Of a DNA stretch of 64,000 nucleotides, positions 48,445 to 61,000 are shown in pieces. The notes beneath the pieces are model-generated. The model saw only the letters and a list, made by a program, of their open reading frames with translations. It did not search any database and was not told the origin of the DNA. The translations under genes and the position numbers were made by a program. The stretch is taken from assembly GCF_002101675.1 (NCBI RefSeq), contig NZ_LQOY01000016.1, positions 62,001 to 126,000 on the forward strand, in the 5' to 3' direction. The stretch comes from Mycobacterium gordonae (GTDB lineage: Bacteria > Actinomycetota > Actinomycetes > Mycobacteriales > Mycobacteriaceae). Each line of letters opens with the position of its first letter. Position 1 is the first letter of the stretch.

Positions 48445-49704
48445 ATGTGTATTGCAAGTGTGACCGCGCGGTGCTCGCAAGCGGGTGCCGAGGCGTTGCG
48501 CCAGGGCGCGCAGCTCGCGGCCGACGCCCGGGGCATCTCCCGGGCCGGCGCGGTGCTGCTGCGTGGCTCGCCTTTCGCCGTGGGCTGGATCGCCGGATGG
48601 CTGGCCACCGAGTTTCCGCCGCACGTGCTGACCGGGCACGCGCTGTCCCGGGTGGCGCCGACGGCCATCAACCGGGTCGGGACCACCTGGGCCGCGCAGC
48701 GTGCGGACCATGCGCTCACCGCTGCCCTCCAGGCGTCGTTCGGGTCGGATTTCCGTGAGCAGGTCTTTCACCCGACCACCAACCCGGCGCTGAGCGTGCG
48801 CCGCGGAATACTGCCCAAACCCAAGCCGGGCCCGCACCGCCGCTACGCGGCCAAGACGTCGGACATCTCCTACGGACCGGGTGGCACCGAGCATCTTCTC
48901 GACATCTGGCGCCGTCCCGACCTGGCTCCCGGTCACCGGGCCCCGGTGCTCATCCAGGTCCCCGGCGGGGCGTGGAGCGTCAACGGCAAACGTCCGCAGG
49001 CGTACACCCTGATGAGCCGGATGGTCGAGCTGGGCTGGATCTGCGTCTCGATCAACTACAGCAAGAGTCCGCGCGCCAAATTCCCCGCGCACATCATCGA
49101 CGTCAAGCGAGCGATCGCCTGGGTCCGGGAGAACATCGGCGACTACGGCGGCGACTCCGACTTCATCGCGATCACCGGTGGGTCAGCGGGCGGACACCTG
49201 GCTTCGCTGGCGGCGCTGACCCCGAACGACCCGGCGTTCCAGCCCGGGTTCGAGCGGGCCGACACCACCGTGCAGGCCGCGGCCCCGTATTACGGCGTCT
49301 ACGACTTCACCGACTTCGACAACATGCACGAAATGATGATGCCGTTCCTCGAGCACTTCGTCATGAAGGCCCGATTCGACGACGAGCCGGAGCGCTTCAC
49401 CGCGGCATCGCCGATTTCCTACGTGCACCGCGACGCTCCGCCGTTCTTCCTGCTGCACGGCGACCGCGACCAGCTGGCGCCGATCGGCCAGGCTCGAGCC
49501 TTCTGCGCGGCGCTGCAGGGAGCGGGCGCCCCTACGGTCGCCTATGCCGAACTCGCCAATGCCCACCACGCCTTCGACATCACCCCGACGGTGCGGTCCC
49601 GGCTTGCCGCCGACGCCGTCTCCGACTTCCTCGGTGTGGTCTACGGCCGGCGGGAGAGCGCGCTGATGGGTTCGTTCGCGCTGTCCGCCTCACCCGCCAG
49701 CTGA
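48445..49704 (+). CDS. lipQ: Alpha/beta-hydrolase, carboxylesterase (LipQ-like)
   Basis: The protein has 419 aa with start ATG 48445; an in-frame GTG four codons earlier is possible. Hormone-sensitive-lipase-type fold: the oxyanion segment reads QVPGGAW in place of HGGG, the nucleophile Ser247 lies in GGSAGG, and the acid and base lie in HGDRDQLAP and NAHHAFD. The N-terminal 130 residues include hydrophobic stretches (FAVGWIAGWLATEF) suggesting membrane association. It resembles Rv2485c (lipQ, about 420 aa). It heads the conserved block of acyl-lipid genes that follows. Confidence 0.88.
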   Translation: MCIASVTARCSQAGAEALRQGAQLAADARGISRAGAVLLRGSPFAVGWIAGWLATEFPPHVLTGHALSRVAPTAINRVGTTWAAQRADHALTAALQASFGSDFREQVFHPTTNPALSVRRGILPKPKPGPHRRYAAKTSDISYGPGGTEHLLDIWRRPDLAPGHRAPVLIQVPGGAWSVNGKRPQAYTLMSRMVELGWICVSINYSKSPRAKFPAHIIDVKRAIAWVRENIGDYGGDSDFIAITGGSAGGHLASLAALTPNDPAFQPGFERADTTVQAAAPYYGVYDFTDFDNMHEMMMPFLEHFVMKARFDDEPERFTAASPISYVHRDAPPFFLLHGDRDQLAPIGQARAFCAALQGAGAPTVAYAELANAHHAFDITPTVRSRLAADAVSDFLGVVYGRRESALMGSFALSASPAS

Positions 49705-49880
49705 GTCAAACCCATCTCGCGGGCCGCCTCCTCGGGCTGAGAGCACCCTCACTTTCACCACCGCCGCAACCGGACTAGCGTTGGGTGAGCATTCTGGTGG
49801 CGGGGCCTGATAGCAGGAGGTTTGATCAGCGGTGAGAGGGTTGACGTGTCGGGGCGCCCGGCTCGCGGGGGGTCTTGATC

Positions 49881-51344
49881 ATGGCTGAAGCCGTGGGGTT
49901 GTCGGACGAGCTGGGACCGGTCGATTATTTGCTGCACCGCGGAGAAGCAAATCCGCGGACACGCTCGGGAATCATGGCACTGGAACTGCTCGACACCACG
50001 CCGGACTGGAACCGGTTCCGGTCCCGCTTCGAGAACGCCTCTCGCAAGGTGTTGCGGTTACGGCAGAAGGTCGTCGTGCCGACCCTGCCGACGGCGGCAC
50101 CCCGCTGGGTCGTCGACCCCGACTTCAACCTCGACTTTCATGTTCGCCGGGTGCGAGTGTCCGAACCCGGCACGCTGCGCGAGGTTTTCGATCTCGCCGA
50201 AGTGATGCTGCAATCCCCGCTGGACATTTCTCGCCCGCTATGGACGGCCACCCTGGTCGAAGGGCTGGCCGACGGGAAAGCGGCCACGCTGCTGCACCTC
50301 AGCCACGCGATCACCGACGGGGTCGGCAGCGTCCAAATGTTCGCCGAAATCTATGATCTCGAGCGCGATCCGGAGCCGAGGCCAATTCCGCCGCAACCCA
50401 TTCCGCAGGATCTCACACCCAATGACCTGATGCGGCAAGGCATCAACCACCTGCCCATGGCGATCGTCGGGGGTGCGCTGGGCGCCTTGACCGGGGCTGT
50501 ATCAGCGGCCGGAAAAGCGGTGCTCGATCCGTTGTCCACGGTGTCCGGGATCTTTGGCTATGCCACCTCGGGCGCACGGGTGCTGAACCGGGCCGCTGAA
50601 CCGTCGCCGTTACTGCGCCGGCGCAGCCTGGCCAGTCGTACCGAGGCGATCGACATCCGGCTCTCGGACCTGCACAAGGCGGCCAAGGCCGGTGGCGGAT
50701 CCATCAACGACGCATATCTTGCCGGTCTGTGCGGAGCGCTGCGCCGCTACCACGTCGCCCTCGGTGTGCCGATCAGCACGCTACCGATGGCGGTTCCGGT
50801 GAATCTGCGTGCCGAAGGCGACGCGGCCGGCGGCAACCAGTTCACCGGAGTCAATCTCGCCGCCCCGGTCGGCACGATTGATCCGGTGGCCCGGATCAAA
50901 AAGATCCGCGCGCAGATGACCCAGCGCCGGGAAGAGCCGGCGATGAACATCATCGGGTCCATGGCGCCCGTGCTCAGTGTGCTGCCGACGGCGGTCCTGG
51001 AGGGGATCAGCAGTTCGGTGATCGGCAACGACGTGCAGGCCAGCAATGTCCCGGTCTATCCCGGCGACACCTACATCGCCGGCGCAAAGATCATGCGGCA
51101 GTACGGGATCGGCCCACTGCCGGGGGTAGCGATGATGGTCGTGCTGATCTCCCGCGGCGGCTGGTGCACCATCACCGTTCGCTACGACAGGGCTGCGGTG
51201 CAGAAGGACGAGCTGTGGGCGCAGTGCCTGCTGGAGGCCTTCGACGAGATCCTCGCGCTGGCCGGTGATCCGCCACCGCGCGCGGTGGCGGCATCGTTCG
51301 AGCCCGGGCAGGTCGGCTCCGCGCGATCGGCGTCGGGCTCGTGA
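49881..51344 (+). CDS. WS/DGAT family acyltransferase (Rv2484c-like)
   Basis: The protein has 487 aa, starting at ATG 49881. The acyltransferase motif is SH142AITDG, matching HHxxxDG in its second His, Asp and Gly; the first His is Ser, as in some mycobacterial members. The N-terminus MAEAVGLSDELGPVDYLLHRGE and later NVPVYPGD with the beta-rich end are typical. The family uses acyl-CoA to esterify diacylglycerol or fatty alcohols, making triacylglycerol or wax ester. The stop overlaps the next gene start (GTGA). The operon with two phospholipid acyltransferases fits glycerolipid synthesis. Confidence 0.9.
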   Translation: MAEAVGLSDELGPVDYLLHRGEANPRTRSGIMALELLDTTPDWNRFRSRFENASRKVLRLRQKVVVPTLPTAAPRWVVDPDFNLDFHVRRVRVSEPGTLREVFDLAEVMLQSPLDISRPLWTATLVEGLADGKAATLLHLSHAITDGVGSVQMFAEIYDLERDPEPRPIPPQPIPQDLTPNDLMRQGINHLPMAIVGGALGALTGAVSAAGKAVLDPLSTVSGIFGYATSGARVLNRAAEPSPLLRRRSLASRTEAIDIRLSDLHKAAKAGGGSINDAYLAGLCGALRRYHVALGVPISTLPMAVPVNLRAEGDAAGGNQFTGVNLAAPVGTIDPVARIKKIRAQMTQRREEPAMNIIGSMAPVLSVLPTAVLEGISSSVIGNDVQASNVPVYPGDTYIAGAKIMRQYGIGPLPGVAMMVVLISRGGWCTITVRYDRAAVQKDELWAQCLLEAFDEILALAGDPPPRAVAASFEPGQVGSARSASGS

Positions 51345-53158
51345 GCGCCGCCGACGACAAGGACGCGGGGACGCCGGTCAAGGATATGCGGCTGCCCGGT
51401 TCGGTGGCCGAAATCATGGCCAGCCCACCGGGTCCCAAGGTTGGCGCGTTTTTCGACCTTGACGGCACGCTGGTGGCCGGCTTCACCGCCGTCATCCTCA
51501 CTCAAGAGCGGCTGCGCCGCCGCGACATGGGCGTGGGGGAGCTGCTCAGCATGATTCAGGGTGCGCTCAACCACACCCTGGGCCGGATCGAGTTCGAGGA
51601 GCTGATCACCAAGGCGTCCATGGCGCTGGCCGGGCGGCTGTTGGACGACCTGGACGAAATCGGGGAGCGACTGTTCAATCAGCGGATCGAGTCCCGGATC
51701 TACCCGGAGATGCGGGAACTGGTGCGCGCGCACGTGGCGCGCGGCCACACCGTGGTGCTGAGCTCGTCGGCGCTCACCATCCAGGTCAACCCGGTGGCGA
51801 GATTTTTGGGCATCTCGAACACGCTCACCAACAAGTTCGAGACCAACGAAGACGGGCTACTCACCGGCGGGGTGATCAAGCCGATTCTGTGGGGGCCGGG
51901 CAAAGCCGCTGCGGTGCAACGCTTTGCGGCCGAACATGACATCGACTTGAAGGACAGCTACTTCTACGCCGACGGCGACGAGGACGTCGCGCTGATGTAT
52001 CTGGTCGGCAACCCGCGCCCGACCAACCCCGAGGGCAAGATGGCCGCCGTGGCCAAGCGCCGCGGCTGGCCCATCCTGAAGTTCGACAGCCGCGGTGGAG
52101 TGGGATTGCGTCGCCAGATCCGCACGCTGGCCGGCTTCAGTTCGATGGTTCCGGTGGCGGCCGGCGCCGTCGGGCTCGGCCTGTTGACCCGTAACCGGCG
52201 GCGCGGCGTGAATTTTTTCACCTCGAATTTCTCTTCGTTGCTCCTGGCCACCTGCGGGGTGCACCTCAACGTCATCGGCGAAGAGAACCTGACCGCGCAG
52301 CGGCCGGCGGTCTTTATCTTCAATCACCGCAACCAGGTTGACCCGATCATCTCCGGCGCCCTGGTGAAGGACAACTGGGTGGGCGTGGGCAAGAAGGAAC
52401 TGCAGCGCGACCCGATCATGGGCACGATGGGCAAGATGCTCGACGGGGTGTTCATCGACCGGGACGACCCGGACTCCGCGGTGGAGATGCTGCACACCGT
52501 CGAAGACCGCGCCCGCAACGGCTTGTCCATCGTCATCGCCCCCGAGGGCACCCGGCTGGATACCACCGAGGTCGGCCCGTTCAAGAAGGGTCCGTTCCGG
52601 ATCGCGATGGCGGCGGGAATTCCCGTCGTTCCCATCGTGATCCGCAACGCCGAGACCATCGCGTCGCGTAACTCCACCGTGCTGAACCCGGGCACTGTGG
52701 ATGTGGCGGTGTTCCCGCCGATTCCGGTGCAGGACTGGACGCTGGACACGTTGTCCGAACGCATCGCCGAGGTCCGTCAGCTCTACCTGGACACCCTGGC
52801 GGACTGGCCGTATGACGGGCTGCCCGAAGTGGATCTGTACAAGAAGAAGCCCGCGGCTCCGGCTGCCAAGAAGGCGGCGGCCAAGAAGGCGGCGGCCGCG
52901 AAGAAGGCTCCGGCGAAGAAGGCCGCCGCGAAGAAGGCTCCGGCCAAGAAGGCCGCCGCGAAGAAGGCCGCCGCTAAGAAAGCGCCCGCCAAAAAGGCCA
53001 CTGCCGCAGAGACTGTCGGCAAGAAAGCCACCGTGCAGAGTGCGCCGGAGCCGACGCCGGACAAGACTCCGCACGAATCCAGCGTGGACCCGGTACCGGT
53101 AACCGAGAGGCGGCAGGAAAACTCGGACCAGTCCGACTCGTCGACCTCCGCGTCCTGA
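51341..53158 (+). CDS. plsC: HAD phosphatase / 1-acylglycerol-phosphate acyltransferase fusion (PlsC-like, Rv2483c)
   Basis: The protein has 605 aa. The N-terminal HAD-type phosphatase has FD39LD41GTL and YADGDEDV; the C-terminal acyltransferase has NH329RNQVD334 (HX4D) and E402GTR. The pair could acylate lysophosphatidate and remove phosphate. From about 504 to 552 the protein carries lysine-alanine-proline repeats (AAKKA, APAKK), like the tails of mycobacterial HupB and other histone-like proteins, followed by an acidic/polar end. The GTG start overlaps the WS/DGAT stop. The next gene, plsB2, starts after only 8 bp. Confidence 0.9.
   Translation: MSAADDKDAGTPVKDMRLPGSVAEIMASPPGPKVGAFFDLDGTLVAGFTAVILTQERLRRRDMGVGELLSMIQGALNHTLGRIEFEELITKASMALAGRLLDDLDEIGERLFNQRIESRIYPEMRELVRAHVARGHTVVLSSSALTIQVNPVARFLGISNTLTNKFETNEDGLLTGGVIKPILWGPGKAAAVQRFAAEHDIDLKDSYFYADGDEDVALMYLVGNPRPTNPEGKMAAVAKRRGWPILKFDSRGGVGLRRQIRTLAGFSSMVPVAAGAVGLGLLTRNRRRGVNFFTSNFSSLLLATCGVHLNVIGEENLTAQRPAVFIFNHRNQVDPIISGALVKDNWVGVGKKELQRDPIMGTMGKMLDGVFIDRDDPDSAVEMLHTVEDRARNGLSIVIAPEGTRLDTTEVGPFKKGPFRIAMAAGIPVVPIVIRNAETIASRNSTVLNPGTVDVAVFPPIPVQDWTLDTLSERIAEVRQLYLDTLADWPYDGLPEVDLYKKKPAAPAAKKAAAKKAAAAKKAPAKKAAAKKAPAKKAAAKKAAAKKAPAKKATAAETVGKKATVQSAPEPTPDKTPHESSVDPVPVTERRQENSDQSDSSTSAS
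52850..53010 (+). repeat. Lys-Ala-Pro codon repeats at the 3' end of plsC
   Basis: Repeats of GCC-AAG-AAG-GC(G/T/C) units encode [13 protein letters not shown] motifs, about 49 residues. Array length can be expected to vary among strains by slippage in multiples of three. Confidence 0.8.
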
Positions 53159-53166
53159 GGACTGCC

Positions 53167-55518
53167 GTGACCAAACCGGCCGCCGACACCAGCGCAGTCC
53201 TGACTGCCGAAGACTCCCTGGTGCTCGCGTCCATGGACACCCCCGTGGAGATGGAGCTGGTCATGGATTGGCTGGGCCAGCAACGCGCCCGCCTACCCGG
53301 GACCACGTTCGACGTCCTCAAGCTGCCGCCGCGCACGGCGCCGCCGGGTGCGCTGACCGCTCTGATCGAGAAGCTCGAATCATGCGACGACCGGTCGATC
53401 GTGCCGGTCCGGGTTTTCTGGCTGCCGCCCGCCAACCGCGGCAAGGTAGCCAAGGTAGCCGCCCTGCTGCCCGGCCGGGATCCCTACCACCCCAACCAAC
53501 GTCAGCAACGGCACATCCTGCGCACCGAGCCGTGGCGGGCACGGGTGGTAGCCGGCGAGTCGGCCAGTGTCTCCGAACTTCGACAGCAATGGCGCGACAC
53601 CACCGTCGGCGAGAACACGCAGGAATTCGCGCAGTTCGTCACCCGCCGAGCAGTGCTGGCGCTGGCGCGTGCCGAGTACCGGATCCTGGGGCCGCAGTAC
53701 AAGTCTCCGCGCCTGGTCAAACCGGAGATGTTGGCCTCGGCGCGGTTCCGGGCCGGGCTCGAGAAAATCCCCGGCGCCACTGTCGAGGAAGCCGGCCAGA
53801 TGCTCGACGAACTGGCGACCGGATGGAGCCAGGCATCGGTCGACGTCATCTCGGTCCTGGGCAAGATGCTCAGCCGCGGGTTCGACCCGGACTTCGACTA
53901 CGACGAATACCAGGTCGCCGCCATGCGCGCCGCGCTGGAATCCCACCCGGCGGTCCTGCTCTTCTCGCACCGGTCCTACATCGACGGAGCCGTGATACCG
54001 GTTGCCATGCAGGACAACCGGTTACCGCCGGTGCACATGTTCGGCGGGATCAATCTGTCGTTCGGCGTGATGGGGCCACTCATGCGCCGCTCCGGGACGA
54101 TATTCATCCGCCGCAACATCGGTGACAACGCGCTCTACAAGTACGTGCTCAAGGAGTACGTGGGCTACATCGTGGAGAAGCGGTTCAATCTGAGCTGGTC
54201 GATCGAGGGCACCCGGTCGCGGACCGGAAAGATGTTGCCACCCAAGCTCGGTCTGATGAGCTATGTGGCCGACGCCTACCTCGACGGTCGCAGTGAAGAC
54301 ATTCTCCTGCAAGGCGTTTCGATCTGTTTCGACCAGCTGCACGAGATCGCCGAGTACGCGGCCTATGCGCAGGGCGCCGAGAAGACGCCGGAGGGCTTCA
54401 GCTGGCTCTACAACTTCATCAAGGCCCAGGGTGAGCGCAACTACGGCAAGATCTACGTCCGCTTCCCCGAAGCGGTGTCGATGCGTCAGTATCTCGGGCC
54501 GCCCAACGGGCCGCTGGCCAACGATCCCGCCGCCAAACGCCTTGCGTTGCAGAAGATGTCGTTTGAGGTGGCGTGGCGGATTCTGCAATCCACGCCGGTG
54601 ACCGCCACGGGTCTGGTGTCTGCGCTGCTGCTCACCACCCGCGGCATGGCGTTGACGCTCGACCAGTTGCACCACACGTTGCAGGATTCGCTGGACTACC
54701 TCGACCGCAAGCAGACGCCGGTCTCCACCAGTGCGCTGCGGTTGCGCTCGCGCGAGGGTGTGCGCGCGGCGGTCGACGCCCTGTCCAACGGGCACCCGGT
54801 GACTCGCGTCGACAGCGGCCGGCAACCGGTGTGGTACATCGCTCCCGCCGACGAACACGCCGCGGCCTTCTACCGGAATTCGGTCATCCACGCGTTCTTG
54901 GAGACCTCGATCGTGGAGCTGGCGCTGGCGCATGCGCGCCACGCGACCGGCGACCGGGTCGAGGCATTCTGGGCTCAGGCGATGCGGCTGCGTGATCTGC
55001 TGAAGTTCGATTTCTACTTCGCCGACTCGGCGGCCTTCCGGGCCAATATCGCCGAAGAGCTGGCCTGGCACCAGGATTGGGAATCTCAGCTCGCCGCCGG
55101 GGCAGAGGCCATCGAGAAGATGCTGTACGCCAAGCGGCCGTTGATGTCGGACGCGATGCTGCGGGTGTTCTTCGAGGCTTACGAGATCGTCGCCGACGTG
55201 CTGCGCGACGCCCCGCCGGATATCAGCCAGAAGGAGCTGACGGAGCTGGCGCTCGGGGTCGGTCGTCAGTTCGTGGCGCAGGGCCGGGTGCGCAGCAGCG
55301 AATCGGTCTCGACGTTGTTGTTCGCGACCGCCCGGCAGGTGGTCGCCGATCAGGATCTGATCGCGCCGGCCCCCGACCTGGCCGAACGTCGGGTGGCCTT
55401 CCGGCGTGAACTGCGGGACATCCTTCGGGATTTCGCCTATGTCGAGCAGATCGCCCGCAACCAGTTCGTCGCGCGCGAGTTCACGATGCGGCAGCGCCGC
55501 ACCGAAGGGCAGACGTAG
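53167..55518 (+). CDS. plsB2: Glycerol-3-phosphate acyltransferase PlsB2
   Basis: The protein has 783 aa with a GTG start. The acyltransferase core has motif I H268RSYID273 (HX4D), motif II with FIRRNIGDN, and motif III E347GTRSRTGK, the full PlsB set. It catalyses the first acylation of glycerol-3-phosphate in phospholipid and triacylglycerol synthesis. It resembles Rv2482c in length and place. It lies 8 bp after plsC, so WS/DGAT, plsC and plsB2 form one operon. Confidence 0.93.
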   Translation: MTKPAADTSAVLTAEDSLVLASMDTPVEMELVMDWLGQQRARLPGTTFDVLKLPPRTAPPGALTALIEKLESCDDRSIVPVRVFWLPPANRGKVAKVAALLPGRDPYHPNQRQQRHILRTEPWRARVVAGESASVSELRQQWRDTTVGENTQEFAQFVTRRAVLALARAEYRILGPQYKSPRLVKPEMLASARFRAGLEKIPGATVEEAGQMLDELATGWSQASVDVISVLGKMLSRGFDPDFDYDEYQVAAMRAALESHPAVLLFSHRSYIDGAVIPVAMQDNRLPPVHMFGGINLSFGVMGPLMRRSGTIFIRRNIGDNALYKYVLKEYVGYIVEKRFNLSWSIEGTRSRTGKMLPPKLGLMSYVADAYLDGRSEDILLQGVSICFDQLHEIAEYAAYAQGAEKTPEGFSWLYNFIKAQGERNYGKIYVRFPEAVSMRQYLGPPNGPLANDPAAKRLALQKMSFEVAWRILQSTPVTATGLVSALLLTTRGMALTLDQLHHTLQDSLDYLDRKQTPVSTSALRLRSREGVRAAVDALSNGHPVTRVDSGRQPVWYIAPADEHAAAFYRNSVIHAFLETSIVELALAHARHATGDRVEAFWAQAMRLRDLLKFDFYFADSAAFRANIAEELAWHQDWESQLAAGAEAIEKMLYAKRPLMSDAMLRVFFEAYEIVADVLRDAPPDISQKELTELALGVGRQFVAQGRVRSSESVSTLLFATARQVVADQDLIAPAPDLAERRVAFRRELRDILRDFAYVEQIARNQFVAREFTMRQRRTEGQT

Positions 55519-55648
55519 CCCGTCCGTCCACAGCCGCGACTTTTTCCACAGCCGCATCGATCACCGCGCGCACACCGGTGTGATCCGTCGGTGCCGGCGG
55601 GCTCAATGGGTCCTGACACCAGCACGACTCAGAGAGAAAGTTGAGCCA

Positions 55649-56125
55649 ATGTTCGAAACATGGATGACCGTCGTCGGCCACATCGTCAATGACCCGCAGC
55701 GCCGGCGCGTGGGTAACGAGGAACTGATCAAATTTCGGGTAGCCAGCAATTCGCGCCGACGGACCGGTGACGGCGCCTGGGAGCCGGGCAACTCGCTGTT
55801 CATCACGGTCAATTGCTGGGGCCGGCTGGTTACCGGGGTGGGCGCCGCGCTGAGTAAAGGCGCGCCGGTGATCGCGGTGGGGCACGTCTACACCAGCGAG
55901 TACGAGGACCGCGACGGCAACCGCCGTTCCTCGACGGAGATGCGGGCGACCGCGGTCGGGCCGGACCTGGCCCGCGCGATCGTGCGCATCGAGAAGCCGA
56001 GCTACACCGGTCCGCAACCCGTCGAGGTTCCGGCCGCCGATGCCGCCGGCGGCGCCGGCGAACCGGCCGAGCCCGCCCCGCCCGCCGGCAGTGACGAGGC
56101 CGCAGCGCTGCCTCTGTCGGCCTAG
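55649..56125 (+). CDS. ssbB: Single-stranded-DNA-binding-like protein (second SSB paralogue, Rv2478c-like)
   Basis: The protein has 158 aa, starting at ATG 55649 with AGAGAAAG upstream. An OB-fold of about 115 residues begins MFETWMTVVGHIVNDPQRR, with FITVNCWGRLVTGVGAALSKG and VGHVYTSEYEDRDGN matching bacterial SSB. The tail is Ala/Pro/Glu-rich and ends PLSA, lacking the acidic DDDxPF tip that recruits partners in the housekeeping SSB. It is the non-essential paralogue type of actinobacteria. Confidence 0.88.
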   Translation: MFETWMTVVGHIVNDPQRRRVGNEELIKFRVASNSRRRTGDGAWEPGNSLFITVNCWGRLVTGVGAALSKGAPVIAVGHVYTSEYEDRDGNRRSSTEMRATAVGPDLARAIVRIEKPSYTGPQPVEVPAADAAGGAGEPAEPAPPAGSDEAAALPLSA

Positions 56126-56189
56126 TGGTTCCGGGCGGTGCATAGGATGGTCCGCGGATATCCAAAGACCAGAAAGGCAACACCGCGGC

Positions 56190-57866
<1,677 letters not shown>

Positions 57867-58015
57867 TGTCAGTCTCGCCACACGACGACGCGGCCTAACC
57901 CGGCCGTACCGGAGTGGGGGAGTTGAGCATTGCCCGCGACGATGCGGCCGGTAGATACCGCTGAGGAGTGGGGCATTAACCGAGCGGTATCCGTCGCGAG
58001 TGGGGAGCAATCGGA

Positions 58016-61000
58016 ATGACGATCGATCCCGGGGCCAAAGAAGACGTCGCGGCGTGGACCACGTTCACGCACGGCGCCGATATCCCTGATTGGGTGTCGA
58101 AGGCCTACCGAGAGAGCTATCGGGGACCGCGCGACGACGGACCTCACCAATCGAGTGAGTCAGCCTCGGTCGTCACGCCCGGCGTGGTGGGTGCCCACTG
58201 CCGGCTGGCTCTGCACCGTCCCGCCGGTGAGAGCGCGGTGGCCGTGTATCCGGCCGACGACCCCGGCGGCTTCGGCCCGGCCCTGCAGGTGGTCACCGAC
58301 CAGGGCAGCATGCTGATGGACTCGGTGACCGTGCTGCTGCACCGCCTGGGGCTGGGCTATACGGCGATCATGACGCCGGTGTTCGAGGTGCGCCGCGACC
58401 CGACCGGCGAGCTGCAACGCGTTGAACCCAAGGCCGCCGACGCGTCGCCGTACGTCGGGGAAGCCTGGATCCACGTCCAGCTGTCGGCATCGGTCGACCG
58501 CAAGGTCCTCGCCGAGGTTGAACGGCTGCTGCCCAAGGTGCTGGCCGACGTGCAACGTGTCGCCAAAGACGCGGCGGCGATGATCGACACCCTCAGCGAG
58601 GTGGCCGCGGCCATCGACGACGATGCCGAGGGCCGTTACGAATCACCCGACCGCCAAGAGGTCGCGGCGCTGCTGCGCTGGCTCAACAAGGGGAATTTCC
58701 TGCTGCTGGGCTACCAGCGCACCCAGGTGCAGGACGGCCTGGTCGCCGGCGACGGCTCAAGCGGTCTCGGAGTGCTGCGCGCCCGCTCGGGCACCCGTCC
58801 GCGGCTCACCGACGAATCCAAACTGCTGGTGCTGGCGCAGGCCGCCGTCGGCAGTTACCTGCGCTATGGCGCCTACCCGTATGCCATCGCGGTCCGTGAG
58901 TACGCCGGTGGCGGAGAAGTCTACGAGCATCGCTTCGTCGGGCTGTTCACCGTCGCGGCCATGAACGCCGACGTGCTGGAGATTCCGACGATCTCGCACC
59001 GGGTCCGCGACGCGCTCACCCTGGCGGGCAGCGACCCCAGCCACCCGGGTCAGCTGCTGCTCGACGTCATTCAGACCGTGCCGCGGCCGGAGCTGTTCAC
59101 CCTCAGTGCTGAGCAGCTGCTATCCATGGCGAAAGCCGTGGTGGACATGGGTTCCCAACGGCGGGCGCTGTTGTTCCTGCGCGCCGACCGGCTGCAGTTC
59201 TTCGTCTCCTGCCTGGTGTATCTGCCGCGCGACCGCTACACCACCCCGGTGCGCCTGCAGATCGAGGACATCTTGGTCCGCGAGTTCGGCGGCACCCGGC
59301 TCGAATTCACCGCCCGGGTCAGCGAGTCCCCTTGGGCGCTCATGCATTTCATGGTCCGGCTGCCGGAGGACTCGCAGCCCGGCTCCGTCGATGTCTCCGA
59401 TGAGAACCGCAACCGCATTCAGGGATTGCTGAGCGAAGCCGCCCGGACCTGGGCCGATCGGCTCACCGCGGCGGCCCCGACCGCCGAGGTCAGCTACGCC
59501 GACGCCGAGCACTATGCCGCCGCCTTCTCCGAGGTCTACAAGCAGGCCGTCAGCCCCGCCGAGGCCATCAACGACATCGCCGTCATCAAGGAACTCAGCG
59601 ATGACTCGGTCAAGCTGGTCTTCTCCCAGGGCGACGAGCACGGGCTCGCCCAGCTCACCTGGTTCCTGGGCGGTCGCACCGCTTCCCTGAGCCAGCTGCT
59701 GCCCATGCTGCAGAGCATGGGCGTGGTCGTGCTCGAAGAGCGGCCATTCACCGTCACCCGGCCCGACGGGTTGCCGGTGTGGATCTACCAGTTCAAGATC
59801 CAACCGCACCCGACCATCCCGGTGCCGGCGACCGACGAGGAACGCCAGGCGGGCGCCCAACGCTTCGCCGACGCCGTCACCGCGATCTGGCAGGGCCGCG
59901 TCGAGGTCGACCGCTTCAACGAGCTGGTCATGCGCGCCGGGCTGACCTGGCAGCAGGTGGTGCTGCTGCGGGCCTACGCGAAGTACCTGCGGCAGGCCAA
60001 CTTCCCCTATAGCCAGTCCTATATCGAGTCGGTGCTCAACGAGCATCCCTCGACGGCGCGGTCGCTGGTGGCCCTGTTCGAAGCGCTGTTCCACCCCAAG
60101 CCGGCGGGCAGCGGCCGCGACGCGCAGACCGCGGCGGCAGCCGTCGCCGCGGACATCGACGCGCTGGTGAGCCTGGACACCGACCGCATCCTGCGGGCCT
60201 TTGCCTCGCTGGTTCAGGCGACCCTGCGCACCAACTACTTCGTGACACGCGAGGGTTCGGCCCGCAGCCGCGACGTGCTGTCGGTCAAGCTCAATGCGCA
60301 GTTGATCGACGAGCTGCCGCTGCCGCGTCCGAAGTTCGAGATCTTCATCTATTCGCCCCGCGTGGAAGGCGTGCACCTGCGCTTCGGCCCGGTGGCCCGC
60401 GGCGGCCTGCGCTGGTCGGACCGCCGCGACGACTTCCGCACCGAGATTCTGGGTCTGGTGAAGGCGCAGGCGGTGAAGAACGCCGTTATCGTCCCGGTGG
60501 GGGCGAAGGGCGGCTTCGTCGTCAAGCGGCCACCGCTACCCACCGGTGAGGCCGCCGCGGACCGCGACGCGGCCCGCGCCGAAGGTGTGGCCTGCTACCA
60601 GCTGTTCATCTCCGGACTGCTCGACGTCACCGACAACGTCGACCACGCCACCAAGGCCGTCCACCCGCCACCGCAGGTGGTGCGCCGCGACGGCGACGAC
60701 GCCTATCTGGTGGTGGCCGCGGACAAGGGCACCGCCACGTTCTCCGACATCGCCAACGACGTCGCCAAGTCTTACGGCTTCTGGCTCGGGGACGCGTTCG
60801 CCTCCGGCGGATCGGTCGGCTACGACCACAAGGCCATGGGCATCACCGCCAAAGGCGCGTGGGAGGCGGTCAAGCGGCACTTCCGGGAGATTGGTGTCGA
60901 CACCCAGACCGAGGACTTCACCGTCGTCGGCGTCGGCGACATGAGCGGCGATGTCTTCGGCAACGGCATGTTGCTCAGCAAGCACATCCGGCTCATCGCC

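Noticed and set aside
54022..55557. 511-codon minus-strand frame opposite plsB2
   Set aside because: It is antisense to a protein with all PlsB motifs; composition is His/Arg/Gly-rich shadow sequence.
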